In this document: positions 45,002 to 57,398 of the stretch, one piece after another
Layout of the letters: every line of letters starts with the position of its first letter
How positions within the stretch are numbered: position 1 is the stretch's first letter
NCBI RefSeq assembly: GCF_029633865.1
Contig: NC_079219.1
Coordinates: 51,905,916 to 51,969,915 of the forward strand
DNA from: Lampris incognitus
Lineage: Eukaryota > Chordata > Actinopteri > Lampriformes > Lampridae
Direction: 5' to 3'
Length of the DNA: 64,000 nucleotides
Translations under genes and position numbers: made by a program
The notes under the pieces: model-generated
Database searches by the model: none
Seen by the model: the letters and a program-made list of their open reading frames with translations, nothing else
What the model was told of the DNA's origin: nothing

Positions 45002-45098
45002 AAAAATAAAGTAAACATTTAAATCTAAACCCACTTTTAATCACTCGAGTCTAGAGTGATTAAAAGTGGGTTTAGATTTAAATGTTTACTTTATTTTT
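45002..45098. repeat. 97 bp perfect hairpin (45 bp arms, 7 bp loop)
   Basis: 45002-45046 and 45054-45098 are exact inverted copies (aaaaataaagtaaacattta ... acttttaatcactc) around gagtcta. No mismatch was found. It may be the paired ends of a very small foldback element, or a site that escaped decay recently. Confidence 0.92.
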
Positions 45099-46372
45099 GT
45101 TATTTTCCAGGTGGCATCTCCTTCCTATTTTCTCAAAACTGGTTATTAATTACGTGGTATTTCTATTTATTTTGCTACTTGGTAGAGAGGAAGACAGCAG
45201 AGACGTCAAACTATCACGTTGGTCAATAGCAGCGTTTCATGTTGTCTTTTACTACTCACCACTAAGTGGCGCTAAACCCCTATAGTTCACGGAGCATGCC
45301 ATTCATCAGCGTTAGTGAGCGTGTTCTGCTGTGTATTAATCACCCCTGAGTGCCTGGATGTCGTCACAGACAACAGTTCTCATTTGAACTGCTGAAACTC
45401 GGTTGGGGAAAAGTGTAAACTGAGACATGATGAACAATAAACATGTTGTGTGCGTCTCTGCATGAAAGGACTTCCTCCTTGTGTCGTTGTGCAGAAACGC
45501 AGGTCGAGTCAGTCTCACGCAGTAGACCGTGTGGTCCATGTAAACCCAGGACAGACGAATAGCTGGTAGACACCGGGGTGGTCTCGATGAGTGGAGTCAG
45601 TAGAGTGGAATGGATGAACACCAGACGAAACTCCTCATACCTCAGATGCAACTTTATAGAGGCCAGACGTTGTTGTGATACAGTTCATGGCACGGCCGGA
45701 TTAACCTACCAGGGGGCCCCGGGGCACGCACATCCATTGCCCCCCCCCCCCCCGCCTCGTCAGATAGGCTAAACAATACCAAACATTGCTAAATGTAAAA
45801 CTAATGCAAATACCCAACATGGTAGTCGACGCTATGCCAATCTGCGTGGGATTCGGATGGCGACTACAAAGTACAACACAAATTTGAATCACATTTGGGT
45901 CCCGTCGTGGTCCGGGGCCCCGGGGCACTCGCCCAGCATGCCCGGTCCGTAATGCAGCCTTGGGTCATGGTTAGAGCACCGAAAAGCGGATTATTACAAA
46001 AAACTGGTGACGACGGTTCACACGAGCGTCTACCCAATACTACAATAAAACCGGACCCCCCTCCCCCCTCGACGGAAGTGATAGGCCACGTCACAAAATG
46101 GACGCCTATGCAGTGATCGTTACACGCTGTAAAGGTTCTCACGACAAATTAGCAGCCTTCCAGGACGTTTTCTTTCCTCATGTAACGAGTTTTCTGTTCT
46201 GCACATGCAAGAGATAAAGAAGCTCAGCCGGTCCGGCTGTTGGTTGTATGAAAGGGTCGGGATGCAACGGAGCTGATCCGGCATCGTGCGACAATACCGG
46301 TTGATTGGACGTGTCGCAGTTCTTCATCATGTAATGCTCTGACAAGTCAGTCTGCCTCTTTGACAACGACCT
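45099..46372. other. Non-coding, no gene recognised
   Basis: It holds a C run at 45739-45753 and no supported exon. Confidence 0.5.
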
Positions 46373-46524
46373 GTAGCGAATTCGGGGGGGGCAGCCCGGG
46401 AACCACCGCAGCCAGGACGCGAACCCGGATCTCCCGCACAACGGGCGACAACATTAACCAGTCTGCCAAAGGGTCTGACTCGTTAGCCAATGCCTAGCGA
46501 GTCTATTTACCCGTGCACGTTACA
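46373..46524 (-). repeat. TRIM-like LTR a (complete)
   Basis: 152 bp, TG...CA. In element orientation it contains ggttaatgttgtcgcccg and ccgggttcgcgtcc, which resemble tRNA A- and B-box regions. Confidence 0.65.
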
Positions 46525-46629
46525 CTACCCCCTCCTTCAGGAACGCGCTTCAGCATATCAGCTCCCTCACGCCTCTGGGCGCACGCGCTTCTGGTGGCCT
46601 CAAGGTCTCACCATCCCACTTCTGACACC

Positions 46630-47743
46630 TACTACTACTACTTTCGGCTGCTCCCGTTAGGGGGCGCCACAGCGGATCATCCGTTTCCATTTCTTCCTGT
46701 CTTCTGCGTCTTCCTCTGTCACACCAGCCACCTGCATGTCTTCCCTCACCACATCCATAAACCTCCTCTTTGGCCTTCCTCTTTTCCTCTTTCCTGGCAG
46801 CTCCATATTCAGCATCCTTCTCCCAATATACCCAGCATCTCTCCTCCACACATGTCCAAGCCATCTCAATCTTGCCTCTCTTGCTTTGTCTCCAAACCGT
46901 CCAACCTGAGCGGTCCCTCTAATATAATCATTCCTAATCCTGTCCTTCTTCCTTACTCCCAGTGAAAATCTTAGCATCTTCAACTCTGCCACCTCCAGCT
47001 CCGCCTCCTGTCTTTTCGTCAGTGCCACTGTCTCCAAACCATATAACATAACTGGTCTCACAACCATCTTGTAAACTTTCCCTATAACTCTTGCTGATAC
47101 CCTTCTGTCGCAAATCACTCCTGACACACTTCTCCACCCACTCCACCCTGCCTGCACTCTCTTTTTCACCTCTCTACTGCACTCCCCGTTACTTTGGACA
47201 GTTGACCCCAAGTATTTAAACTCAGATGTCTTTGTCACCTCCACTCCTTGCATCCTGACCATTCCACTGTCCTCTCTCTCATTCACGCATAGGTATTCTG
47301 TCTTGCTCCTACTGACTTTCATTCCTCTTCTCTCCAGTGCATACCTCCACCTCTCCAGGTTCTCCTCAACCTGCACCCTACTCTCGCTACAGATCACAAT
47401 GTCATCCGCGAACATCATCGTCCATGGAGACTCCTGCCTGATCTTGTCCGTCAACCTGTCCATCACCATTGCAAACAAGAAAGGGCTCAGAGCCGATCCT
47501 TGATGTAATCCCACCTCCACCTTGAACCCATCTGTCATTCCAACCGCACACCTCACCATTGTCACACTTCCCTCATACGTATCCTGCACCACTCCTACAT
47601 ACTTCTCTGCAACTCCTGACTTCCTCATACAATACCACACCTCCTCTCTCGGCACTCTGTCATAAGCTTTCTCTGAATCTACAAAGACACAATGCAACTC
47701 TTTCTGGCCTTCTCTATACTTCTCAATCAACATTCTCAAAGCA
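46630..47743 (-). mobile_element. RTE-clade LINE, copy 4 (longest), inside the TRIM-like element
   Basis: 1114 bp, flanked by a perfect 17 bp duplication, atcccacttctgacacc (46613-46629, 47744-47760), which is the primer site of the host LTR element. The 3' end has the (TAG)n tail (ctactactacta at 46629). It is 5' truncated inside the reverse transcriptase. Confidence 0.95.
46657..47743 (-). pseudogene. RTE reverse transcriptase, C-terminal two thirds
   Basis: The LINE-derived part reads from IALRMLIEKYREGQKELHC and stays open for about 360 codons. It contains FVDSEKAYDRVPRE (motif with the first catalytic Asp), GLHQGSALSPFLFAMVMD, the catalytic TMMFADDIVI, EFKYLGSTVQ and the C-terminal block shared with the other copies. 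The N-terminal endonuclease and fingers are missing by 5' truncation. The open frame runs on into flanking host DNA up to 47829 by chance. No stop has arisen, so the insertion is not old. Confidence 0.9.
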
Positions 47744-47762
47744 ATCCCACTTCTGACACCAA
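47744..47762 (-). promoter_or_regulatory. TRIM primer binding site (tRNA-Leu type)
   Basis: In element orientation TTGGTGTCAGAAGTGGGAT follows the LTR end. It is complementary to ATCCCACTTCTGACACCA, the 3' end with CCA of a vertebrate leucine tRNA (CAA anticodon) as I remember it. Other copies are at about 47963-47980 (one mismatch), 48074-48091 and 48145-48162. Confidence 0.7.
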
Positions 47763-48036
47763 TGTAGATCTCCCGCACCACGGGCGACAACGTTAACCTG
47801 TCGACTAAAGGGTCCGACCCGTTAGCCAAAGGCTAGCGAGTCTACTCATCCGTGGCCGTTACACTACCCCCCTCCTTCGGGGAGCGCGTCCCCGCGCTTC
47901 AGCATATCAGCTCCCTCACGCCTCTGGGCGCACGCGCTTCCGGTGGCCTCAAGGTCTCACCATCCCGCTTCTGACACCAATGTAGCGAATTTAGGGGCAG
48001 CCAGGAAGCGAACCCGGGTCGGAGCCTTTAGTCGAC

Positions 48037-48113
48037 TGGTTAACGCAGTCGTTCGTGGTGCGGGAGATCTACATTGGTGTCAGAAGTGGGATTGCTTTGA
48101 GAATGTTGATTGA
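48037..48113 (+). repeat. Inverted duplicate of the LTR/RTE junction
   Basis: This segment repeats, in reverse complement, about 76 bp around 47726-47802, including the 5' boundary of RTE copy 4 (gctttgagaatgttgattga). It must therefore have arisen after the RTE insertion. Confidence 0.8.
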
Positions 48114-48290
48114 CTTACTTCCCGGCTGCCCCTAAATTCGCTACATTGGTGTCAGAAGTGGGATGGTGAGACCGTGAGGCCACCGGAAGTGCGTTCGCCA
48201 AGACATGAGGTAGCTGATATGCTGAAGCGCGGGGACGCGCTCCCCCAAGGAGGGGGGTAGTGTAACCACCCCTAAATTCGCTACAGACAT

Positions 48291-48895
48291 TTGAAACGTT
48301 TATGTGGTTGCATGCCATACTTTCATTAGTTGTAGGGCCGCTTGATGAATACTCCCTCTAAATAGGTACTCACAACATGTAAAGAGGTCATAGGTCATAG
48401 GTCATTCACAGACTGCTCCGTCGCTTTTCAAATTTACCTCATTCGTGTCCTAACTGCAGACACAGCAGGTCGAATCAGTAACTCATCTCTATCAGATGTG
48501 ACTCGTGTGTGACCACTGATGAATATCAATCAATAACATCGAGGAGCCAAATGACTCCTGGTGCTTTCGCCTTTTAGAGAGCAGTAAACTCACCTGAGTC
48601 TGAAATGATTCTAATGAGAAATCAGGGAGAAGAGGGAATCTTTGCTTTCAAAATGGACAGAATGTGAATATATTGGATGTGTGAAGTATGAAGCATGACT
48701 GACTCAGGAAGAAAACCGTCTCATGTCAAAACGTCCGTAGCTTAAGACTGATCATATCATGGCAACGAACGATACTCAGAGAAAACTGTCACCGGTGACA
48801 GGCCTGCTGTCACACCTGGACAGCATCCCCTTCCTCTAACCAGCAACAGGTGTGACGCCTGCCTTACATGCACCCGCTTGGAAAGTCTCTATTTG
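48291..48895. other. Non-coding, no gene recognised
   Basis: Unique-looking sequence between the TRIM-like cluster and the CTGT array. Confidence 0.5.
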
Positions 48896-48899
48896 GAAA

Positions 48900-49560
48900 C
48901 CCTGTCTGTCTGTCTGTCTGTCTACCTGTCTGTCTGCCTGTCTGTCTGCCTACCTGTCTGTCTGTCTACCTGTCTGCCTGTCTGTCTGCCTGCCTATCTT
49001 TCTGTCTGTCTGTCTGCCTGCCTGTTTGACTCTCTGCCTGCCTGTCTGTTTATCTGTCTGTCTGACTGCCTGTCTGCCTGCCTGTTTGACTCTCTGCCTG
49101 TCTGTCTCTCTGTCTGTCTGCCTGCCCGTCTGTCTGCCTACCTGTCTGTCTGTCTACCTGTCTGCCTGCCTATCTTTCTGTCTGTCTGTCTGCCTGCCTG
49201 TTTGACTCTCTGCCTGTCTGACTGCCTGCCTGCCTGTCTGTCTGTCTGTCTGTCTGACTGCCTGTCTGCCTGCCTGTCTGACTGCCTGTCTGCCTCTGTT
49301 TGTCTGTCTGTCTGCCTGCCTATCTGTCTGTCTGTCTGTCTATTTGTCTGCCTGTCTGCCTGCCTGTTTGACTCTCTGCCTGTCTGACTGACTGCCTGCC
49401 TGCCTGCCTGCTTGTCTGTCTGACTGCCTGTCTGTCCATCTGAATGCCTGTCTGTCTGTCTGTCTATTTGTCTGCCTGTCTGACTGCCTGCCAGTCTGTC
49501 TGCCTACCTGTCTGTCTGTCTACCTGTCTGTCTGCCTGCCTGCCTGCCTGCCTGTCTCCC
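48900..49560. repeat. (CTGT/CTGC)n tetranucleotide array, ~660 bp
   Basis: Interrupted CTGT and CTGC units ending 240 bp before the sema7a start codon. Cysteine/leucine-rich open frames here are artefacts. Confidence 0.95.
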
Positions 49561-49799
49561 CCCTCTCCCTCAGTGTTCGAGGTGGAGCCTGGTACCCCGA
49601 CTTCTCCCAACTCAACTCTGGAAAGCGGGAGGAGAGACGGCACCGAGTCCGATACACCCGCTGCATAGATCACACACGCAGTCGGTCGACAGGAGAGCAC
49701 AATCCCAGCAGGAGGCTTCGTGGGAACCTGTTTTCTTCTTCTTCTTCTCCTTCTTCTCCTTCTTCTCCTGCTAAGGACAGACAGCGGGGAGGCTCAGCG

Positions 49800-49881
49800 A
49801 TGAATTATTTGGTGTTGTTTGCGTCGCTTTTCGCCGTGGGTTTCTCCGGGAAGTCACCTCGGCTGAAATTTGTTGTGCACG
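49800..49881 (+). CDS. sema7a: Semaphorin 7A, exon 1 (signal peptide)
   Basis: ATG at 49800 (cagcgATG) opens MNYLVLFASLFAVGFSG, a typical signal peptide, then KSPRLKFVVH and one base before the donor G|GTAGGC (phase 1). It joins in frame to exon 2 at 58743, and the joined start (PRLKFVV...) aligns with the mature N-terminus of SEMA7A. The 5' UTR probably lies in 49565-49799. SEMA7A is a GPI-anchored semaphorin that signals through plexin C1 and integrin beta-1; the anchor is outside this window. Confidence 0.75.
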
Positions 49882-51120
49882 GTAGGCAGCTGTCGTCTTT
49901 CCCGGTCGCAGCACATCATCACTGTAATGTCACCCACCTTCTTTGTTTCAGCCCATTGATTCTCGCTATTGTATGAATAAATGAGGGATTAATGAACGGG
50001 CGAATGACTGAAGAGACGCGGAGTTTGGTGTTGAGGTGATGCAGCCATTTATCAGGTCGGCTGTGCTGGTGTTGTTTCGCCCTTTCTCACTCACCACAAC
50101 GCTGGGAAAAGCTGCAGCAAACCTATCGTGTAAATCGGTATGGGGTTAGCCATTACACTTACGCTAAATACCCCCTCAACCGCTGCTCAAGAAGCAAATT
50201 ACCCCCCCTACCCACCCCCCCCATAGGCCCGCCACATCCGTCCACTGAACTGAGTGTTTGGTGAAAAACTACCTTGCGGTCCTCCAATTTGCTGGACCAC
50301 CACATGTGTACTACCTGATCTAGATCAATACTAAGCATTGGGGGTATTTACGGGGGGGGGGTTCGTGGTTGTGTAGATTAGTCGGATAGCTCGAACGTGA
50401 CACCTGCTCTCCCCCGATACTGACGGGGTTCAATGACGTCTTCAGACACAAACTGGTGTTTTATATCTTTTCATATCAGGCTTGTTTGGGCACATTTTTA
50501 TCGGCTTCCTTCAGAAGCCTGCTTGTGTACGAGTTGGGTTCATGCCCTCTGCAAACGGTTACACAGAACCTCACGGTGCCTGCTCACTGGTCGGGAACTG
50601 GTTGACTGCCATCTGTTTTTTAGCAATCACCGAGGCTCCTGAACATAAACGATCCGTGCAGCCGGAGGACTGACGGAGGGCAGAGCCGTCTGAAGGGAAC
50701 ATGGCGTCACTGAGCAGCGTGCCTCTCATCCTCCAAAAAAAAAACCCGCCTGCCGCCACCGAAAATGAGTCACTGTGGTGGTAAAAAAAGAAACGTCTTT
50801 TGTGGAGGTCGGCAGGTTGTCGCCTGCACGGCGGGGCTGCAATGCAGCTGCGTGAACCGAAGAGGACGGTGTGCTCTACTGCAGCAGAGGCTTGGCGCTT
50901 AAAGGGCAGAGGCAGCAGCAGCGACAATCATACATAGGATACAGAGAGAGAGAGAGGGGGGGGGGCAGAGAGTGTGTGTCCATCATGTAAAGCAATGAAT
51001 GGAAAATTCCATGCAGAGCCGAGCTGGATCCCTTGTTATTTATTCCGCTCACGTGTGCACACCTTACACAGCGCTCTAATGTATTCACAATCAATAGAGA
51101 CGCGGCCGTGAATCAAGCCA

Positions 51121-51238
51121 GGATGCTGTGGATGTTGTGGATGCTGTGGATGCTGTGGATGCTGTGGATGCTGTGGATGTTGTGGATGCTGTGGATGCTG
51201 TGGATGCTGTGGATGCTGTGGATGCTGTGGATGCTGTG
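51121..51238. repeat. 9 bp minisatellite gtggatgct, ~13 copies
   Basis: Nearly perfect units of ctgtggatg. The unit length is a multiple of three, so it gives long open frames on both strands (MLW and QHP/HS repeats), which are not genes. Confidence 0.95.
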
Positions 51239-51657
51239 GCAGCGCGGAAGCCCTGCGCTCCTGGCGGATGAGCGACACAAAGCGGACAGGACGGCATACG
51301 TGCCTGTTGTGTTAATCAAACCTGTTGTTACGCAAGTGCGCACACGCACCCGCTCAAGGCAATAACACCACCGCGGCCATAAGACCCACTACGACCCGGG
51401 GTCCTCTCTCTCCAGCCTTGTGCCATGGAGAGGCCTGTGAGGCCACTCTCGCTCCAATCAAGACTGATTTTACTTAACAGCAAGCCTCCAGATTGAGGGG
51501 GAGGAAGGGGGGGGAAGGGGGGGACCTGCATTGAAGAGCTCCGATAAAAACGAGCCGCGTGATAAAAATGATAACGCGCGCCGTTTTTGGCTTGAGACCA
51601 AATGTGATGGAAGCGACTTCAGCACCACGGACAGCACCTTTGCTGAGCGAGCAATCG

Positions 51658-51664
51658 AGAGAGC

Positions 51665-51750
<86 letters not shown>
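51658..51750. repeat. (GA)n microsatellite
   Basis: About 90 bp with a few GC interruptions. Confidence 0.97.
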
Positions 51751-51752
<2 letters not shown>

Positions 51753-53060
51753 CACTTCAAGGTTAATTGGACATCTGCCATGATACCACAAACGATGTAA
51801 TCCCCCCAAAGTTCGGCTTTTGTTAGAGCCGACCTGCTCACTCCGAGCACGGGTCGGCCACGGGCTTTACTGGATTTCCGAGTTACGCTGATGGGATTTC
51901 TTCAGGTGTTTACTGGAGGGCCCTGAAGTCCACGTCGAAACGGCTCGGCAGTAAGAGCTTCTCTGTAAGTGGGGATACCAGCTGGTCGACTTCTGCTGTG
52001 TAACTGAACGACAACGCTCGGAATAAAAGACAAAACCTGCTGTATCGCAACATCACAGCCAGCCAAGCTCCTTTGTTCGTGTGCAAAGGAAAGCTGCTAC
52101 ATCCAAACACAGTTGAAGCACTTTGTTCTTAAGATTCTCTATTTGGTTTGTTCATTAAGCACCACGAAGCCGTCTCATTATTAGTGGACACTGCAATATT
52201 AGACATGCTTTAAAACCCTATGAGGTGTTCCAGCAGATGCCTGTTTAATTGCTGCATACTGCATACATTTGTCTGTAATAGTTAAGAGTAGTTCGTGGCT
52301 TGCAGGTGTAGCGTAAGTGGACCGTCAGTGTATTGGCAGGGGAGAGTGGGTGCGAGGGGTTTCGTGTGTCTGTAAGGGGGAAGTGATGGTTGAACATCTT
52401 CTGGTGACGTTTTGGGCTTAATTGAACATCTCTGATGGGACATCAACACCTTGAGTAAACTAACTGTTATTCGTGTTCCCACTCAATATGCCTCCCTCCA
52501 ACACCCATCCATCCGTGTAGACACTCATAGTTAATTTAATACCAGTTTAATACCAGTATAGTTATCCAGAGACTTCCATGTTTTGGTAAATTAAAGGATT
52601 TTTTTTTTTAGGTAGATGTTTTGGGGCTGCCACCAAACAAAATCTGATTTGATGTAATTCAGGAAATCTTACCACAGTGGCGTTTTCTAGCGGAGGCCAA
52701 GGGAAGACAGGCTTCCCCCCTTTTTTCCAGGCTGTAGTTGACGTTTTAATAAAAACACTTCGTTTAACAGTTTAGGCAATTCTTCTGTTGCTGCCATCTC
52801 CTCCCCATTCTCATTGAGTATTTTAAAATGGGTGAAACAGCGATACTCTAAATGTTAACGTGTGTTGAATGTCGGTCAACGTGTGTGGTGAAATGCTGTA
52901 TTGCACTCCTGCTGTAGACGTAGTCACGTCAAGGCCGCAACGATTAACCAATCAGATGAGGCTACGGTCATGCCCCTGCCAAACCACGATTAGTCAAAAC
53001 GGATTGGACCTATGCCAAGGGGAGCCTGCCACCCGTTGGCCTCACACCAATCGAATCAGG

Positions 53061-53230
53061 AACACTATGTCAATAAATCAATCAATCAATCAATCAATCA
53101 AGTTGCATTTTATACAGCGCTTTTCTATCTTCAACAGCAACTCAAAGCACTTTACAATTAATCAATTCACACACACACACATCAACAAGAATTCAACGGC
53201 AGTAGGAAGAACAGAACATCGTCACAACAC
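53061..53230 (+). repeat. (ATCA)n followed by interspersed repeat fragment
   Basis: An aatcaatcaatcaatc run is followed by cattttatacagcgcttttc and caaagcactttacaatt, words common to fish interspersed repeats. Confidence 0.5.
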
Positions 53231-53404
53231 CCCTTGCGGGTGTTGACTCAGCATGGCGAGTCATTTAGCGTACGTCACAAATTGCAAATCAAGATGACAC
53301 AGTGATTAAAACATTTTTATCATCGTCGTGATCCAGATAAGGAGGTATCCAGTCAGGGACTGCCTGGGTACAGGTCAGGATCAGATGGGTTAAAATCATC
53401 ATTA

Positions 53405-53600
53405 TCATTTCCATTATCCAAATTCATATATTCCAATTCATATATCATATATCAATTCATACACCATATGTCAATTCATATATAATATAATCCCAATTCA
53501 TATATCATCAATTCAGATACCATATGTCAATTCATATATCATATCAGCTCATATACCATATATCAATTCATATACCATATATCAGTTCATATATCAATTC
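53405..53600. repeat. AT-rich minisatellite, ~20 bp unit
   Basis: Degenerate tandem units of tatcaattcataccatat, about nine copies. Confidence 0.85.
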
Positions 53601-53774
53601 CGTTATGCAACATTATCCCAATAACAAGAAGGCCCATGGTGAAGCCTAAATGTTATCAAACCAATCGAGGCTCCACGTGCCGCATTTTGCTTCATCTCGT
53701 CTGCGTATTCAGCTAGTTTGTTCATGGCTTTAGTGAAAGCCCGCGGGTGCGGTGTTGTTGTCATTTCCGTTTCC

Positions 53775-54262
53775 CCCCCAGCCCACAGCAATACAACACA
53801 AAGACAAAAACATCCAAAAACTACAAGAACACATATATCCAAACTAACACATATATCCAAACTAAAAAATAAAAAATCACTGTCCAAGGGAACGAATGCC
53901 AGCCAGGATGACTGTCGGAACCGCCGGTATGCATCATGGGCTAGCTAGCAGTTAGCTTAGCCTGTCCCGCTTCCGCGTCCTGTCAGACCGCCCTCGGTGT
54001 TTCCTCCTCGGGCACAGCTCCAGGCAGGGGCCGTGGTCCCCGGGCCCACCGGACGAAACAGACCAAGCTCTCCCAGCCAGACCGCCCTCGGTATTATCGG
54101 AACTGCTGGTCTGCATGGGCTAGCAGTTAGCTTAGCCTGCCCCGCTCTCCCAGCCATCAATCGAAGACAAAACTTAGACGCAGACGTGGACAAAGGTAGG
54201 GATGGTATTGGGTGAGGCAGCCGCAAACGCGAATTCGCGCTGCCATCTTCCCACACCGGAAG
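53775..54262 (-). repeat. Composite repeat family A, copy 3
   Basis: In reverse it has the 5' end cttccggtgtgggaagatgg (54243-54262), the ctaactgctagcccatgcag module twice, and only two of the gatatatgtgttag units before the 3' part. It is shorter than copy 2. Confidence 0.75.
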
Positions 54263-54521
54263 CGGGGGGGGGCATAGCACGTTATCAGCGTCATGGACAA
54301 AAGGGAGATCTAACAGTTAGCTATTTTTTTGTATCGATATCACCGTTAGCAAGTAGTGGTGTGCAGTTACGGAGGCCGGAGAGCTCCAAACTACCGCTGC
54401 AGCAGCAACTTAAAACGAAGACTGGCGGCAGACCAACGCCAAAACTGGAGCTGCGTACGGTGAGAGGGGAAAGGAGGGTTTGGGACTTCCAACGAAGAAA
54501 CTTGTGCCCGTCCGGAGATAG

Positions 54522-54592
54522 CTGGTTACGGAGTTAGCTGGTTACGGAGTTAGCTGGTTAAGGAGTTAGCTGGTTACGGAGTTAGCTGGTAG
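54522..54592. repeat. 16 bp tandem repeat, ~4 copies
   Basis: Units of gttacggagttagctg immediately upstream of the candidate exon at 54626. Confidence 0.9.
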
Positions 54593-54625
54593 AGCTAAAC
54601 TTCAGCGGCTGTTTTGCTAGCCGTC

Positions 54626-54653
54626 ATGGGAGCGGCCTTCCTCTTCGACCAGG
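54626..54653 (+). CDS. Candidate alternative first exon within sema7a intron 1
   Basis: ATG opens MGAAFLFDQ and then G|GTGAGT, a strong donor in phase 1. That is the same phase as sema7a exon 1, so it could splice in frame to exon 2 at 58743. It would lack a signal peptide. It may instead belong to an unrelated transcript or be chance. Upstream sequence (54350-54620) is moderately GC-rich and could be a 5' UTR. Confidence 0.25.
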
Positions 54654-54716
54654 GTGAGTGAAAGGTGCACCCCCATCTCTGTGGCTTTACTATTGATGGA
54701 CCTGCCCATGTAGCTA

Positions 54717-56340
<1,624 letters not shown>

Positions 56341-56342
56341 TA

Positions 56343-57315
56343 TGTATGCAAATGTCTTGTGCCTTGTTTGACTGGATTTAGCCGCATTTGTTAGTCAGTC
56401 CACCAAAGTGGTTGTTTTATTGCGGGTTGTTTACACAGAAAATAGTGGACAGAAGCCATAGGGTTTCTGCCTGTTTAGATGACATGGTGATTGTTTATAG
56501 CTCTGGCACTTGATGTTAGTCTTTTCGGTCATGTTGTTTAATGAGCATTTGGCCTAGTTTTAAACGACAGGTATGGAAAGTATTTGTGCATGTTAAGCAC
56601 ACACAGCAGGGGTTGTAAGTCACGTGGTTGATGCATGTAGCCCACTGACACTTTATGACGTGAATGTAAAACTTGAAACGTCATCTGATTGAGTTGAGGA
56701 TTGAATGCTTCTTCGAATCTGTACCCTGATGGCACGATCGCCGGCCAGAGGACCAGCAGCCAATAGGTGACGCTTCCCTATCGGCCTGCAATCAGCCAGT
56801 ATGAGTTGCACCTGCGTATTGGTTGGCCTGCGATTAGGTGCACCTGTGCTGGGGACTATTTAACGGGTTGTTGTGCAGACATCTCTGTCGAGTCTTGGAT
56901 AGGCTTCATGTTGGTCTGGGGAAGCGCTTGTAGCCTGAACCCTCAGCCGCCTCCTCTGTGTGAGAGGGTGTTTTGTATTTTATGCTTGTTCTAATTTGCA
57001 TCATTGCCAACCCTGTTTGGCAGTAGTCTTTTGTTTTTGTGTGTTTTGCATCAGTCCAATCAAGACACTTTGTGCTGTACCAATTGCCTCGTCTCTGCAG
57101 TTGGGTCCAAATACACAGCGTTACACCGTGCATCTGAGTAACTGCGCAATGTTGAACAGCAAGAAGGTAGATGGCTAGCGTGTGCAAGTCCTGAATCTGT
57201 AGGATACAGCTTCGTGTAAAATGATGCCGGGCGCTGTAATAGCTCAACGGGTTACACGACGTTGGCTGTTAAAGCAGCGATTACTCCTGTCAATTAAGAC
57301 CGCGCGCGCACACTA

Positions 57316-57346
<31 letters not shown>

Positions 57347-57398
57347 AATTAGAGGCCTGTCACTTACCTTTGTCAAAAACTTTCCCCACGTCACATCA
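56343..57398. other. sema7a intron 1, right of Tc1
   Basis: 56710-57125 resembles an LTR (tgatggcacg start, actatttaac TATA-like box, gcgttaca end), but no flanking duplication was found. No coding exon is recognised. Confidence 0.4.

Larger units (their letters stand above)
46373..48290. mobile_element. TRIM-like miniature LTR retrotransposon cluster with RTE insertion
   Basis: In reverse orientation the order is LTR - internal - LTR - internal - LTR. Full LTR: 46373-46524 (starts TGTAACGTGCACG, ends TTCGCTACA in element orientation). The internal regions (46525-46629 continued at 47761-47762, and 47864-47980) are about 107-117 bp. Each internal region starts with the primer site TGGTGTCAGAAGTGGGAT and ends with a purine run aaggaggggg+tag before TGTAAC. 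47763-47863 is an LTR lacking its last ~50 bp. Right of 48000 the same modules run in the opposite orientation (48114-48290). No protein is encoded. Confidence 0.75.
49882..53060. other. sema7a intron 1, left part
   Basis: It holds a 9 bp minisatellite at 51121-51238 and a (GA)n run at 51658-51750. No coding exon was recognised between exon 1 and exon 2. Confidence 0.5.

Noticed and set aside
47744-47829. Extension of the RTE reading frame upstream of IALRMLIEK
   Set aside because: These codons are host LTR-element sequence beyond the 5' truncation point, open by chance.
48852-49668. Open frames of up to 169 codons rich in CLSV/CLPA
   Set aside because: They lie wholly in the tetranucleotide array and change composition with the repeat.
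51033-51365. Open frames with MLW, QHP or HSI repeats
   Set aside because: The 9 bp minisatellite keeps all frames open. No gene-like flanks.
56710-57125. Candidate solo LTR in sema7a intron 1
   Set aside because: It has an LTR-like look (TG...CA, TATA-like box) but no flanking duplication and no second copy in the window. Left as a note only.
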